Assembly (NCBI GenBank): GCA_900618425.1
Contig: UZAN01046697.1
Span: forward strand, 8,303 to 28,407
Origin: Echinostoma caproni
Lineage: Eukaryota; Platyhelminthes; Trematoda; Plagiorchiida; Echinostomatidae
Direction: 5' to 3'
DNA length: 20,105 nucleotides
Shown here piece after piece: positions 11,289 through 19,685 of the stretch (its first letter is position 1; every line of letters starts with the position of its first letter). Position numbers and translations under genes: made by a program. The notes beneath the pieces are model-generated. The model saw only the letters and a program-made list of their open reading frames with translations, was not told the origin of the DNA and searched no databases.

Positions 11289-11501
11289 TCACTTTAAGAT
11301 TTACGAAGAGCATTCCTCATCCTGTGAGTTAAAGGTGTAGCGTTGTATCACGGAAAGTACGAGCGATGGCCTTTTTCAATCGGCGTCTTAGTAACTCAAA
11401 CTTTTAATCTCCTGTAAAAGGAAGTATCAGAAAGAGTTCTTTTCTTTTAACTGTTGCCAGTGGTGCTCTCAGAGGCCGTTCTGTCAAATTCTTCAGAATG
11501 A

Positions 11502-11747
11502 ATCATTCCGGAAAAGTTAAAAGAGTTACTATTGCGTTGCACATACAACATCCAGTTCGGCTTTAACGGAGAGATCTATCGTCAAACGGAGGGAATGGGA
11601 CCATTCAAAGTATTTAGTTTTACTTTCAAGATTGCAGCCAAGAACGTTGCGCAGTTGATGAATGGTCTTACACACTTGCGCATTGTGTTCCTCTTATCCA
11701 CTAATCATCCAGAAATCGGTGGAGAAGACCACAGTACTATCAGTTAG
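11502..11747 (+). pseudogene. Penelope-like reverse transcriptase fragment, degenerate
   Basis: The frame is open from 11502 after a TGA. It reads KLKELLLRCTYNIQFGFNGE then IYRQTEG-MG-P, matching the conserved stretch before the catalytic core of Penelope-like polymerases (usually NIQF.FNG..YRQ.DG.AMGSPLGP). The AMGSPLGP block has lost residues, and the region that should hold the YxDD catalytic motif is reduced to NGLTHLRIVFL, so the enzyme is dead. TAG at 11745 ends the frame. It sits 213 bases from the endonuclease fragment at 10836-11288 but on the opposite strand, which suggests that one element was inverted during or after insertion. Family assignment is from motif recognition. Confidence 0.6.
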
Positions 11748-11841
11748 TTTATCGGGAAAGATGAAGTAAATTAAATAATATGTACATGGAACGTTCCTTG
11801 ACATAATAGCCATTAACCAATCAATGTTTATATTCTTTTAG

Positions 11842-11904
11842 TTTCAGTATTCCGGTCTCGAACCGAGTGGGATCGAAACACCAGTTACTTATCAGTTTTC
11901 CTGA
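11842..11904 (+). CDS. Candidate short terminal exon (weak)
   Basis: An acceptor-like TTTATATTCTTTTAG ends at 11841. It is followed by 20 open codons (middle SGLEPSGIETPVTYQ) to TGA at 11902. No partner exon and no poly(A) signal was found, so this may be chance. Confidence 0.13.
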   Translation, partial: FQYSGLEPSGIETPVTYQFS

Positions 11905-12216
11905 AAATTGATTGTGTACCTATCTGGCCAGTGTTTTCTGGAAGCGTAGAATCACCATGCGTGTGCAAATGTATCAAGCTTCAAGCGAAACTACGTTAAT
12001 TGAATAATGTGGTTAGTAAATGGTACCCCACGAAATATTGATCAAATGGTCTCGCGTAAATACGATTTAAATGCCACATTTCAGTTTGTTATTTACCATT
12101 CAACTGTAGAGATGTGTTTTGAAAATAATATCCTAGTTTCTTGTTAATAAAAAGACATGCTTAATCACTTACCGAGTTTCATTGAGAGACCACTTGTCGA
12201 GTGATTGTGGAGAACG

Positions 12217-12824
12217 ATGAAGTGGGCAATTCCGCAGACCAATGGCAGGTGCCCGTTTCGAACAAGCAACCACCGGAATAATGTAATGACAACTCGTACT
12301 ACGTCAAACCCACCAGCAAGACCAAAAAGGGTAACGCCACCCCAAGTCTACCGTCCAAGAAATACAAAGTGCGGTTTACTTTGTCTCGTTCAATTTGGAA
12401 TCCTATGTAAGTATTACACCAGCGTCTAGTTGAATGCGCAAAGTACTCGCGGTGGTCGGTTTGATTTTTTTAAGAGATAAACTACTTCGGATGTAATTCT
12501 TTGAAAACCGCAAGTCACTAGTAAGTTGTTTGAGAACATTTCTCCTCTCAACAAAAAATTGCTCCATTTTTTAACTTCCACGTACTTCGAAATGAGATAC
12601 TTAACTCGAACGATACTTTGAGACTAAATCTGACAGTTCCTTTTTCAGTGATACCCTTCTTGATACTAATATCATATTGCTTTCAATTACGCTCCGATGG
12701 CATTCACACGAATGAAGTTCTCGTAGGTAGCATTAAGTCTTCTACAATGGATTTTCACTCAAAGGAATTCAAGGTGAAGCTATCTGAGTGTATCCTAGGG
12801 CCACCACCTGCTCCAGGGACCTGA
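12217..12824 (+). CDS. Two-exon gene candidate, small type II membrane protein
   Basis: Exon 1 coding runs 12217-12406 and exon 2 runs 12649-12824. They are separated by a 242-bp intron with a perfect GTAAGT donor and a TTCCTTTTTCAG acceptor. Joined, they keep one frame across a split Leu codon and give 121 residues plus TGA. The ATG has A at -3 and an in-frame TGA lies just upstream (12202). Residues 1-51 contain about eleven Lys/Arg and no Asp/Glu, with a Pro/Thr-rich stretch. Residues 52-77 form one hydrophobic segment (LVQFGILLIPFLILISYCF) built from both exons. The rest is polar and ends PPPAPGT. A basic N-tail before one membrane span predicts N-in, C-out (type II) topology, as in many Golgi enzymes. 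No domain is recognised. An alternative donor AAG|GTGAAG at 12774 could extend the protein into exons further right. Confidence 0.45.
12407..12648 (+). other. Predicted intron
   Basis: It begins GTAAGTATT and ends CAGTTCCTTTTTCAG. Splicing it out restores a continuous frame and completes a membrane segment whose two halves lie in different exons. That makes it the best-supported splice event in the window. Confidence 0.45.
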
Positions 12825-12838
12825 AGTGCGTCGATGTT

Positions 12839-13020
12839 GGGCGGTGGTGGTGGTGGTGGTCAAACGGTTAAGGTCATTTAAAAAGTCACCCGAAAGTCCC
12901 GGATTCCAAACGCTCCACCACTGCCCATTTCTTCCCCATTTCAGGATTTTCTCACGCAGGTCCCTTCCTGAAAGTTGACTGTACATTTGTGCAGTTATTA
13001 GATACGAAGGAAGTAAAAAA
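12839..13020 (+). mobile_element. tRNA-derived SINE-like repeat, copy 2
   Basis: It opens GGGCGGTGGTGG with an expanded GGT run, then an A-box-like TGGTCAAACGG (12857-12867) and a weak B-box-like GGATTCCAAAC (12901-12911). It closes with CCACCACTGCCC (12915-12926), which pairs with the opening. The body has CCCCATTT (12934-12941) and GCAGGTCCCTT (12956-12966), at almost the same spacing as in the minus-strand copy at 4318-4507. It ends in an A-rich stretch near 13015. It starts 14 bases after the stop codon of the two-exon gene candidate. TTCTTCCCCATTTCAG inside it is a good potential splice acceptor. Confidence 0.5.
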
Positions 13021-13149
13021 TACTTTTTAAACTTTTTGATTACGGCTGTTCGTGGCGAACCTCTAAACGCCTCCCGTAGCTCACAAGCAACCAAGTGACA
13101 ACCCTTTAGAAAAGAGGATGTGTGACTGAAACAGAAGTGTACTACAGTA

Positions 13150-13410
13150 CCGTATCACAGAGGATGTAACGGTATGCGCTAACGTAAGTTGGCATCTGCT
13201 ACGTACGCATTCGTCTAACAGTTTTCACTGATCGTCCAATCACGTGGCACAGCTGTTCACGACATACACTGACTAATACTCCTCCAATCTATTTTGCCTA
13301 TGCGCCAGCTTGTCCTAATTGTCGGTCGTCGTTTAATCGATTGATGTACTCTCACGATCATTCACTAAATCGTTAACCCGATTTTGATCTCTACGCTGTC
13401 TTGTGTGTCC
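13150..13410 (+). repeat. Dispersed repeat, copy A
   Basis: A diverged direct relative of 15008-15230. The shared landmarks, in order, are ATCTGCTACGTACG then ATTC, TCACGTG, a run ending TACTC.TCCA, TTAAT/ATAATCGATTGATGTA-like sequence, and a CGT.CT.TGTGTG end. Its identity is unknown. It shows no coding capacity, so it may be a SINE or MITE body or the non-coding end of a retroelement. Confidence 0.55.
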
Positions 13411-15007
13411 TGATGTTCTGTGTTGGGTTACGGGCCCCAAATCAATGAGCATAACGTCGCGGTTGGAATTCGGCCTTAACAACAGCAAAGCACCAAGGTG
13501 ACAAAGACCAGTGACCGCAAAAACATGCGAACGGTGGCGATAGTTGAGTTCTGGCTTTGAGGAATACGGTGTAAAGCAAACTGTGTGAAACAATTGCGTT
13601 GGTGCAATTGAAATATATTGGTAGATTGTAAAGAAAAACTGTGGTCCGGCAAATGTAAGATATTGCCAGGATTCCTCCGTACAATCAACTACTTTACAAA
13701 CCTGATTTGCATTGACTGTAAATCAGAGAGACCATCGCATGAAGTACTATGGTGAAATGTGATATATTTACAACCGCAGTTTGATTCCTGGCTGTAAAAC
13801 AAATAACTCAGTGACACAAAGAATTGCTGGAGTGCAATATATAAGAAATAAGCAAATGCAGGGCAATCATCGAATCCTGGAGTGTAAAAAAGTTGGGTCA
13901 ATTAAATATTACTATCTTTGGTAAGACAGATCCCATCCCGTGATTAGTGAAACGGGAGCATTAAACGAATATGTGAATTAAATCGTACAATTGTGGTAAG
14001 TTAGGTACCAGCAGTTTACCTCACACTTGTTTCTACGAACCTTTCGGGTTGTGACTCTTTTTGCAACATTACGAAACAAACAAACTTTTTGAGGTTTTTA
14101 GCAAAAAAAATGGTGGAAGATGCAACGACATCAGTCACCAAATCTGCATATCCAGGTCAATTGATTCTGATCGTATGTGTGACTACGACAAAGTTTGGGC
14201 GGAAGGCAGAATTTATCAGTTAGGATTAATCAAAATTGTACCTAGAAATGTTACCTCCGGGAGGTCACTTGCGTCCCACTGACATGACCCCAACCAACGA
14301 TATAATGTAGATCGAGAATCACCTGAGCACTGTTGTTCCTTAGCGAAAGAACATTTTTTCCTGACAGGTGAATCAGACACACACACAGACAGACTCATTT
14401 GAGATAGTTTCCACTGGACTGAAACCAGCTTTTAATGTGTCGTTAGCAGGGTTACAAACTGGGGACAACAGAGGCAACTGGTTTATCAATTTTACGCTTC
14501 AATAACATACACATCTTATGGATGCGGAATTCCAGTATTCAGTATACTAATCCTAGAGATCGTGATCGTGTCCATCATAAGTATGTTCTTTTTGTGCAAA
14601 ACGGTTCGCAAAGCTACAGGCCGAGGGACTGATGGTTAACAGATCTGAAGTATTTTCATAACTTAGCGTAAATAAAAGTCGAAACGTGATAAACAACTGT
14701 ATTGTGAGCACATGCCGCGCATAGACACCAACAGAGAAGAGGTTGGATCAAGAGCCAACTGGACTCAATATCCAATCAGGGAATTATTGCGCATCAATGT
14801 CGAATTATTGGTTGTGTATGTGTAGCTTCAACCCCAGATGGACTGTTTAGTGTTTCCGTCCTATCGAAGATGTATTATAGTCAATGAGTTGTGATACCAC
14901 CTATAGGTATTTCAACCCGTGGAAATCGGACAGCGCAAAGCAGAGAGTTGAACATTATGTGATATAGTTTGCCTTGTATGTCCGAGTGACGCGCGCATCA
15001 GATAGTG
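13411..15007. other. No recognisable feature
   Basis: Short overlapping frames on both strands (for example 13442-13684 minus and 14061-14282 plus), with no motif or consistent splice pair. A short CA run lies near 14380. Confidence 0.5.
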
Positions 15008-15230
15008 GCAATGGCCTCTTAAGGTCAGTGACCATCTGCTACGTACGTATTCATGCCCTCGTTACTATTGATCATGTGGTCACGTGATTCAGTTTTCCAT
15101 CGCAAACAGTGATCAGTACTCTTCCAGGCTGTTTTTTCGTGGGCCATATTGAGATAGTTTTATGCCGTCGGTTAAATAATCGATGTATTCTCCGAAAAAA
15201 ACGTTTAGGCGTTTACGTCCTGTGTGCTAC
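15008..15230 (+). repeat. Dispersed repeat, copy B
   Basis: Same landmarks and order as copy A at 13150-13410, about 1.85 kb away in the same orientation. The best block is CATCTGCTACGTACGTATTC at 15032-15051. Many substitutions and small indels separate the two copies, so they are probably independent old insertions, not a recent tandem duplication. Confidence 0.55.
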
Positions 15231-15426
15231 AAACATGTTCTTGTGAGGACTCCATTCGCCAACTATGCATATTACAAGTTTTGTCAGGTAAATTACACAA
15301 ATCGACCCATGCTTTGGTAGAGAATGACTATCCTCTTATTTGCTATGGCAATGTGTGTGTTGACCGATCAAGGGCACTCGAAAGCTGTTTCGTTTTGCTT
15401 ACGATTCTTTAGCATTACGCAAATTT

Positions 15427-15502
15427 TGGGGTCACGTGTAGGACTCGAACCATCAACAATCGGTTTGGGACTTTAGATCGTTACCCCTGAGCTACACGGT
15501 TG
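15427..15502 (-). repeat. tRNA-like sequence, probably the head of a tRNA-derived SINE
   Basis: On the minus strand an A-box TAGCTCAGGGG (plus 15484-15494) and a perfect B-box GGTTCGAGTCC (plus 15441-15451) lie at tRNA-like spacing. CGTGTAG (plus 15492-15498) and CTACACG (plus 15435-15441) are exact complements. Aligned to a standard tRNA, the acceptor and T-stem do not pair properly and the anticodon arm is poor. It is therefore not a functional tRNA gene. It is more likely a polymerase III promoter region of a dispersed element continuing into the hairpin arm at 15562-15620. Confidence 0.5.
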
Positions 15503-15555
15503 ACAGTCATCACCTTGTGCGAATGGCTCAATCAGTCACTTAAAAGCATCCTGTT

Positions 15556-15751
15556 CGGATAAGCCCATTCGATTGTTAACAAACACGAGGGACTCTTGAT
15601 GGTCTTGGGTGTGGGTTTCACTGTTGGTCGGTCCATCGCAATCAAACGTATTCAACCACTGAGGAATTAGCAATCTCCCAAGGAATGAAATACACACCAA
15701 AGACCATCAAGAGCGCCTGGTGCTTGTGAACAATCGAATGGGCTAATTCCG
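15556..15751. repeat. Long imperfect inverted repeat
   Basis: The arms 15562-15620 and 15686-15744 are both 59 bases. I counted 51 of 59 positions complementary, with no gap, around a 65-base spacer. Pairing extends outward for about six more bases with one indel (CGGAT versus ATTCCG). Read along either arm in the DHQE direction, both encode the same 19-residue stretch with four substitutions (HT-DHQE-LV-VNNRMG). This suggests two inverted copies of one repeat. The left copy continues into the tRNA-like sequence. RNA from this region would form a long hairpin. Confidence 0.85.
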
Positions 15752-16410
15752 TTATGATACTCTAGATTGATATTTTAAGTTCCATCACAAATGCATCCGT
15801 CAAATCAACGTGATATTTCTCTCTCAAATCGCTAAGATGAAAACCGTCCATATAGATTTGCCTTTCAGTAGGGATGAGGCGACAATCTGTAAAACGAAGG
15901 TATAACAGCGCTAGACTGAATATTTTCTAATCTACATTAGGTTTTGTCACCCGCACTAATCTGGATCACGAAGGTATTGGTATAACCTCCCACATTTTTT
16001 ATGCATCTCAATGTGCCTAGGGTGACGGGTACATCGGAGGGATAGAACTTTGTGCAATAACCAGAGTGTATGAAGATCTTCCTGAAAACATTGGTCTTCG
16101 CGGGTGAAAATCCCCACCGGGTGCAATCGTACGGCAGTTTCTACACTCCGGTCATCCTTCCGACGCTTCAAAGCGTTTCAGGCTAACGCAAGATTTCAAA
16201 ATCCACGGATTTTGTGACTTCTAGAAACGAAACTCACCCACCTCTTAAAGCCGTAACTGAGTATTCAAAAAGGTTTGTGACGCAAATGTGGTTCATGTCG
16301 CATGGATTAAGTCACACCAAATGCCACTCCACCGCTTGATACGAAATGACCCTCTCTCCCTTCGTCACTCTCTCGCTCCTCCACCCCTCGCAAGCACCAT
16401 CTCGTTTCAG
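15752..16410. other. No recognisable gene; pyrimidine tract at the right end
   Basis: A 71-codon minus frame (15956-16171) has no recognised motif. The last 60 bases (about 16350-16410) are a strong pyrimidine tract ending CTCGTTTCAG, which I read as the 3' end of an intron. Confidence 0.4.
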
Positions 16411-16599
16411 GCAGCTCTGTTTCATAACTCCCTGCCGGGTTTTGTAATCTATCTTGACGTGCCCTCGAAAGCGAACCTAATTAAGCAAGCCACAGATGCA
16501 TCACCCTGTGCCAGTGAATTGTTTCATTTGATAGAGCACGCGAAACTGAAGGTCAATACCAATCCCGTCCACAGATGTCTTCTTCTGCCGGTGGAATAA
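16411..16599 (+). CDS. Candidate terminal exon, unknown product
   Basis: It starts directly after the strongest acceptor in the window. The phase-0 frame is the only open one and gives 62 residues to TAA at 16597. AATAAA overlaps the stop (16595-16600) and another lies at 16624. The sequence around LPGFVIYLDVPSKANLIKQA and ASELFHLIEHAKLKV looks like a folded protein, with alternating hydrophobic positions and many C/G third bases. No family is recognised. The frame is also open upstream of the acceptor to 16288, so the exon could start earlier. Its phase matches the alternative donor at 12774 of the two-exon gene candidate, but that would need a 3.6-kb intron full of repeats. Confidence 0.38.
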   Translation, partial: AALFHNSLPGFVIYLDVPSKANLIKQATDASPCASELFHLIEHAKLKVNTNPVHRCLLLPVE

Positions 16600-16600
16600 A
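16595..16600 (+). terminator. Poly(A) signal AATAAA
   Basis: A canonical hexamer overlapping the TAA stop of the candidate terminal exon, with a second AATAAA at 16624-16629. The first is very close to the stop, so the second is the more plausible signal. Confidence 0.35.
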
Positions 16601-17443
16601 TAAGGGAAAAGGGCTGCTTAACAAATAAAGGATTTATAGTAGTTATGATATGGCATTATAGTATACAGTCGGTTAATGAGGTGTGGGTAATTGATAGAAC
16701 AGCAGCAAGTGTAAGGATGAACATACCGTTTTAGTTTGGCTACTCAACTTCCGGGGTCCATTGGGTAGTGAGTCATCATGTGGGCAAGTGCGACTTTGGC
16801 CTGAGTATGGGTCATTATTCTAGCCATAGCTCTGTTTGGGGAAGACGAGTGTATATGGAACTACCGACGACGAGCGGTGGAGTGCTGGTAGAAGAACGCA
16901 ACAAATCGACGCGCAAAACGTGAGTAATCAGTGGGTGTGTATTCTGTGGGTCGTACGAAGTGGACATTCTTCTAAATAGGGCTTAGAGCAAAAAAATACT
17001 GTGGTCAGTTACCCGAAGTGACCGAAATACTGAAATTCGGCTGACTCATAAGTTTACGATAGATTTTAATGCGATGCTTAAGTGACTGTGGAGAGGACAA
17101 CAACCTTGAGAAAAGCACATTTGCCATGCACGTGACGCCATGAGATAAGCATACGCAAACGGCACCATGCATGTCATTTTGACTATATGCTGTCCATTGT
17201 GAGGAGATTCGTGATAAGTTCGTGGGAATTTTTACACATTGGAAGTTTGTAACATTGACATAGTATTAGATACACTCGGGTGAAAGCCTTTTGGATCAAA
17301 AACAGTGTTCTGTACACACAGCTTGTACATGCAACTTTTGTAGTAATTAACCAGCCCAATCAAACAGCAGGCATTGGGCTGTCGATACGTTGGCTGCTCC
17401 TTAGTTCATCTGATTGATTCAGCCTTGGTAACTCGTGTTCCAG
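16601..17443. other. No recognisable feature
   Basis: No gene, RNA or mobile-element signature was seen. Confidence 0.5.
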
Positions 17444-17588
17444 TTGTGCTCTCTTCTTGGTTCGCATCCAATGGGTCTCCAGGAGAGCGCTTCCAGTGAT
17501 GATAAAGACGAAGAAAGCATCATTAAACCAGAGTTAAACCAGGACAGGGTATTTGGAAACCAATGGGGATTCGGGTATTCACTAAGGG
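17444..17588 (+). CDS. Candidate exon with acidic N-terminal segment (weak)
   Basis: The frame is open through ATG at 17471, which is followed by an acidic patch (ESASSDDKDEESIIKPE) and then a Gly/aromatic stretch (FGNQWGFGYSLRG). It ends at a fair donor GG|GTTAGTATG (17589), just before an in-frame TAG at 17591. The left limit is a possible acceptor (GTGTTCCAG at 17443). Starting at the ATG instead, it would be a 39-codon first exon. No family is recognised. It lies less than 100 bases from the hammerhead remnant, so it could also be part of a repeat body. Confidence 0.2.
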
Positions 17589-17673
17589 GTTAGTATGTTA
17601 ATGTGCATAACAATTATTATCTTAGATGATGAATTCGTCGTGTAAGTGAGGCGTGAGCTGAAAAGCTGGGAGG

Positions 17674-17721
17674 CACTGGACAGCTGATGAAGCCCAACCA
17701 GGCCGAAACAGCTATCCATTG
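17674..17721 (+). ncRNA. Degenerate hammerhead ribozyme (SINE-type remnant)
   Basis: The conserved core CTGATGA (17684-17690) is followed by a 14-base stem-loop II, AGCCCAACCAGGCC (17691-17704, GCC/GGC pairs), and then GAAA (17705-17708). CACTGGACAG (17674-17683) pairs with CTATCCATTG (17712-17721) at 8 of 10 positions, as stem I of a type I hammerhead. Only C-A-G lies between GAAA and the 3' strand of stem I, so stem III and the NUH cleavage triplet are missing, and the closing 10.1-11.1 pair is A-C. Schistosome SINEs carry type I hammerheads with a 14-base stem-loop II of similar sequence and a very short stem III. The copy should not self-cleave. Confidence 0.6.
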
Positions 17722-18905
17722 CTTCACAACTTTTTAGCTTACGACTCATTTACACATCCAACTAATCATCTAATCAAATCAAATCCTTCGTTTCTCACAT
17801 ATAATTATGAACTTAGTAGTGCACAGACACATTATGAAGCAGAAATGTCTTTACACCGATATATATACATAAAATACATTACTCGAGTGAAAACAATCAC
17901 CCCTGCTGACAATGTCGTTCACAATTAGAATAATTATTGCTTATTTGTTTTTAATGAATTGACGGACCTACAACATTTTTGCATTTAATGATACTGCCTC
18001 CAATAAGGTATATTTCAATTTGATGGTGTAAACACATGGATGATGCATTGCAACGGCACAATGTATTTGGTCTACTGGCATACGTTTAATTTTACTGAAG
18101 TGCTCACACGTTTGAAGTGTCGAGTGTCGTTCTTCAATTGCGTACGTGCTCTCGGTTGGTCTAAAATTTAGACCGAGAAGTAAACTTTTGATATAATTTC
18201 AGTCAAATCAATACGCACCTATTCCCCAATAAGGGTGTTTGAATGCACTCAAACTAACTGAACTGAGGCCGTAGTCAAAACTACCGAGGCTGACCCGAAT
18301 CGCGGACATTGGCTTCGGAGACGCCATTACACGCTGATTGACTGAACATTCACTCGCCGTGCGCTTATTTGAAAATCATCTAAGAGTAATGGGAAGATAG
18401 GTCCTATTTGTTCGTTTTGTGATCGGGCTGGTAATGGTCGGCTAGCTTGTCAGATTGGCACGGAAGCGAATTGCATTGTGTTCTCTAACCAGTGCATCCA
18501 ATAGCATGATAGCGCACTCACTCAACCGACGGCATACAATCACGGCAAAAGATAAAGCTGAATGACGTCCTAAAACTAGTGTAGTCAACCCCGTGATTGA
18601 TGGTCATTCTTTTTTAGGATTTATACCGATTTCAATTAATCTTGAGATGCAGAAAAGGAACAACAGATTATTTTGGGTACCAACGTCGAGCTATGTACTT
18701 ACCTGAAGCGATTAATTGATGCTAATTGAGAGCTTTTTTCACAGAGAAACATATGATAAGCGGATGAGTTCCAGAGCCTCTACTGTTTACCCGTGGCAAT
18801 CTGCTGAGTTTCACTCCATGTAGTCCAAGTGCTTCGGATTGACAACACTTTGCATCCGGGGTTATATTTAAGATTGTTGTCAGGGAGAGGGAGGTATTCT
18901 CTACT
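17722..18905. other. No confident feature
   Basis: Short frames only. A small palindrome GGTCTAAA-A-TTTAGACC lies at 18158-18174, flanked by CTCGG and CGAG. On the minus strand CAG|GTAAGTA near 18704 is a strong donor preceded by about 25 open codons, but no partner exon was found. Confidence 0.4.
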
Positions 18906-18951
18906 GATATATATATATATACATATATATAAATATATATATATATATATT
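18906..18951. repeat. AT dinucleotide microsatellite
   Basis: An AT tract with two single-base interruptions. The minus-strand Tyr/Ile translation is an artefact. Confidence 0.95.
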
Positions 18952-19324
18952 TAACACCGGCGTGAGAACAAGTATGGTGCCAACACCATAACAATAACGC
19001 GGGGGTGGCGGTGGGATACAGGGTATAGGGAAAGGGACGTAACTGTCAGAATGGAAGATTACGAATAAATAAAATAAGGAGTGGTGAACAAGCTCGTTTT
19101 CAGTGATTGGTAGTCATACCAAATACATCACACATTACGCTGTTTATATATAAATCAGTATTCAACCATAAAAACGCAAACAAATGTTTTGGGAAAGAGG
19201 AAATAACCTCATGGGTTATCTGGATCTAAGTTCATCTTGGGACCGGATGTGGAATTCTCAATGATCACATAATTGTTAGGTCATCCGGTCGTTGGGATCC
19301 ACTCGGAATATGGGGTGTGTAGGG
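18952..19324. other. No recognisable feature
   Basis: A G-rich patch near 19000-19035 and otherwise unassigned DNA. Confidence 0.5.
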
Positions 19325-19665
19325 GATGGACCAGGGGAGCTTAAGCGCCTGCAAAAATTGTTTTTGGGCACACAGAGGGGGATTGTGCAGCCCAATTCCT
19401 ACCGCTTCCGCTGTGGCTAGCATACAACAGCGGACCTGCCTTGATAATCGAACCCGATACAGGGGACGGAATGCTTCGGTCTCAGTCACAGTGTTTCAAC
19501 TAGGTGTGAATCCACTGCACTGGTGAGTGACTTAATCGTTCCTGTGTTTAACCATGCGCGTTGGTGTTCACGGATTTGTTCGGACAAACGCCTGACCGTG
19601 CTGCGTATGTACGTGGTTACACAGGAACACATTTGTGTTTTCCACCGTACACTTTCTGACAGTTT
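19325..19665 (-). pseudogene. Penelope-like GIY-YIG endonuclease fragment, frameshifted
   Basis: On the minus strand, CSCVTTYIRSTVRRLSEQIR then EHQRAWLNTG and TSAVDSHLVET follow the order of the GIY-YIG endonuclease of Penelope-like elements. A one-base shift near 19489 then occurs, and the second frame continues TEAFRPLYRV, LATAEAVGI (candidate catalytic Glu), LCAQKQFLQALKLPWS, ending around 19328. In the signature the YIG glycine is replaced (YIR) and the expected TGH after VET is lost at the frameshift. The copy is therefore dead. It is related to the fragment at 10836-11288 (compare LCSQKRFIQSLRLPW). It begins about 20 bases beyond the end of the LINE fragment on its right. Confidence 0.68.
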
Positions 19666-19685
19666 GTGAGTATTGTTTATGTCTT

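Noticed and set aside
12186..12406. Another frame of the 12.2-kb exon with protein-like composition (around VENDEVGNSADQWQVP)
   Set aside because: It has an in-frame TAA at 12279. Splicing to 12649 in this phase reaches a stop after about 20 codons, whereas the 12217 frame stays open and builds a membrane span.
7621..13130. 15-base exact match GGATGTGTGACTGAA at 7621 and 13116
   Set aside because: A 15-mer repeat within 20 kb can occur by chance, and the extension beyond it is too weak to call a third copy of the 13-kb repeat.
15427..15502. A functional tRNA gene
   Set aside because: The A and B boxes are good, but the acceptor and T stems do not pair in the standard alignment and no clear anticodon arm forms.
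15956..16171. 71-codon minus-strand frame
   Set aside because: No recognised motif and no splice support. It was not promoted to a gene.
18995..19030. G-rich GGTGGCGGTGGGATAC resembling the end of the SINE head
   Set aside because: Only about 16 bases match. There is no A-box, body blocks or tail, so a third SINE copy is not supported.
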